Part shown: piece after piece, positions 63,961 through 64,000 of the stretch
Position numbering within the stretch: the first letter of the stretch is position 1
How the letters are laid out: each line of letters starts with the position of its first letter
Translations under genes and position numbers: made by a program
Assembly: GCF_918797505.1 (NCBI RefSeq)
Contig: NC_092796.1
Span: 31,444,098 to 31,508,097 of the forward strand
Source of the DNA: Bemisia tabaci
Taxonomy: Eukaryota > Arthropoda > Insecta > Hemiptera > Aleyrodidae
DNA length: 64,000 bases
Direction: 5' to 3'
The notes under the pieces: generated by a model
The model's database searches: none
Told to the model about the DNA's origin: nothing
The model's input: only the letters and a program-made list of their open reading frames with translations

Positions 63961-64000
63961 ATCGGCGAGAACGAAAGCACACCAACTCGAAAACATGAAA

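Overview
The window looks like non-coding DNA from an arthropod, most likely an insect (a hemipteran is my guess, unproven). Reasons: an Ig-domain exon of the Beaten path type, which is an insect axon-guidance family, with canonical GT/AG splice signals; an RTE-type non-LTR retrotransposon; a tRNA-derived SINE; and a very dense population of short palindromic DNA elements (MITEs and foldbacks). I see no bacterial or viral genes. Only two coding features are well supported: the retrotransposon ORF (minus strand, about 25.56-28.53 kb) and one host exon (minus strand, 42,824-43,047). Nearly all other open frames are short and lie in repeats or in unexplained sequence.

Layout. 0-9 kb: scattered MITEs of several families, called here by letter, plus a GAT-rich acidic open frame at 3.74-4.00 kb. 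9-16 kb: GC-rich single-copy-looking DNA, dispersed repeats (P, R) and a 715-bp hairpin (F, 11.8-12.5 kb). 16.7-18.0 kb: a 1,345-bp hairpin (G). 20.0-20.8 kb: a GC-rich segment with a candidate core promoter. 20.8-21.5 kb: a nested stack in which elements B and E lie inside D. 24.1-25.2 kb: a tandem duplication of element B plus flank, then element S. 25.5-28.7 kb: the RTE element, abutting a truncated 0.5-kb foldback (FB). 30.3-31.0 kb: hairpin O interrupted by a hAT-like MITE. 34.6-36.2 kb: a satellite with a unit of about 109 bp. 37.0-38.3 kb: foldback K with amplified arms. 42.5-43.8 kb: a 78-bp perfect palindrome, the beat-like exon, and two related foldbacks, one with a nested insertion. 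48.6-49.0 kb: a 51-bp minisatellite inside element M. 54.0-54.3 kb: a SINE with target-site duplication. 55-64 kb: dense N, C, A, H, B, E, FB and X elements.

Several elements can be placed mechanistically from the sequence alone. Family C has perfect 8-bp target-site duplications (hAT-like), family B sits in duplicated TA (Tc1/mariner-like), and family A has perfect 4-bp duplications. In two cases the intact opposite arm of the interrupted palindrome gives the empty site. The letters are labels invented here for families defined by repetition inside this window; no database was searched. Boundaries are read by eye and may be off by several bases unless a target-site duplication is given.
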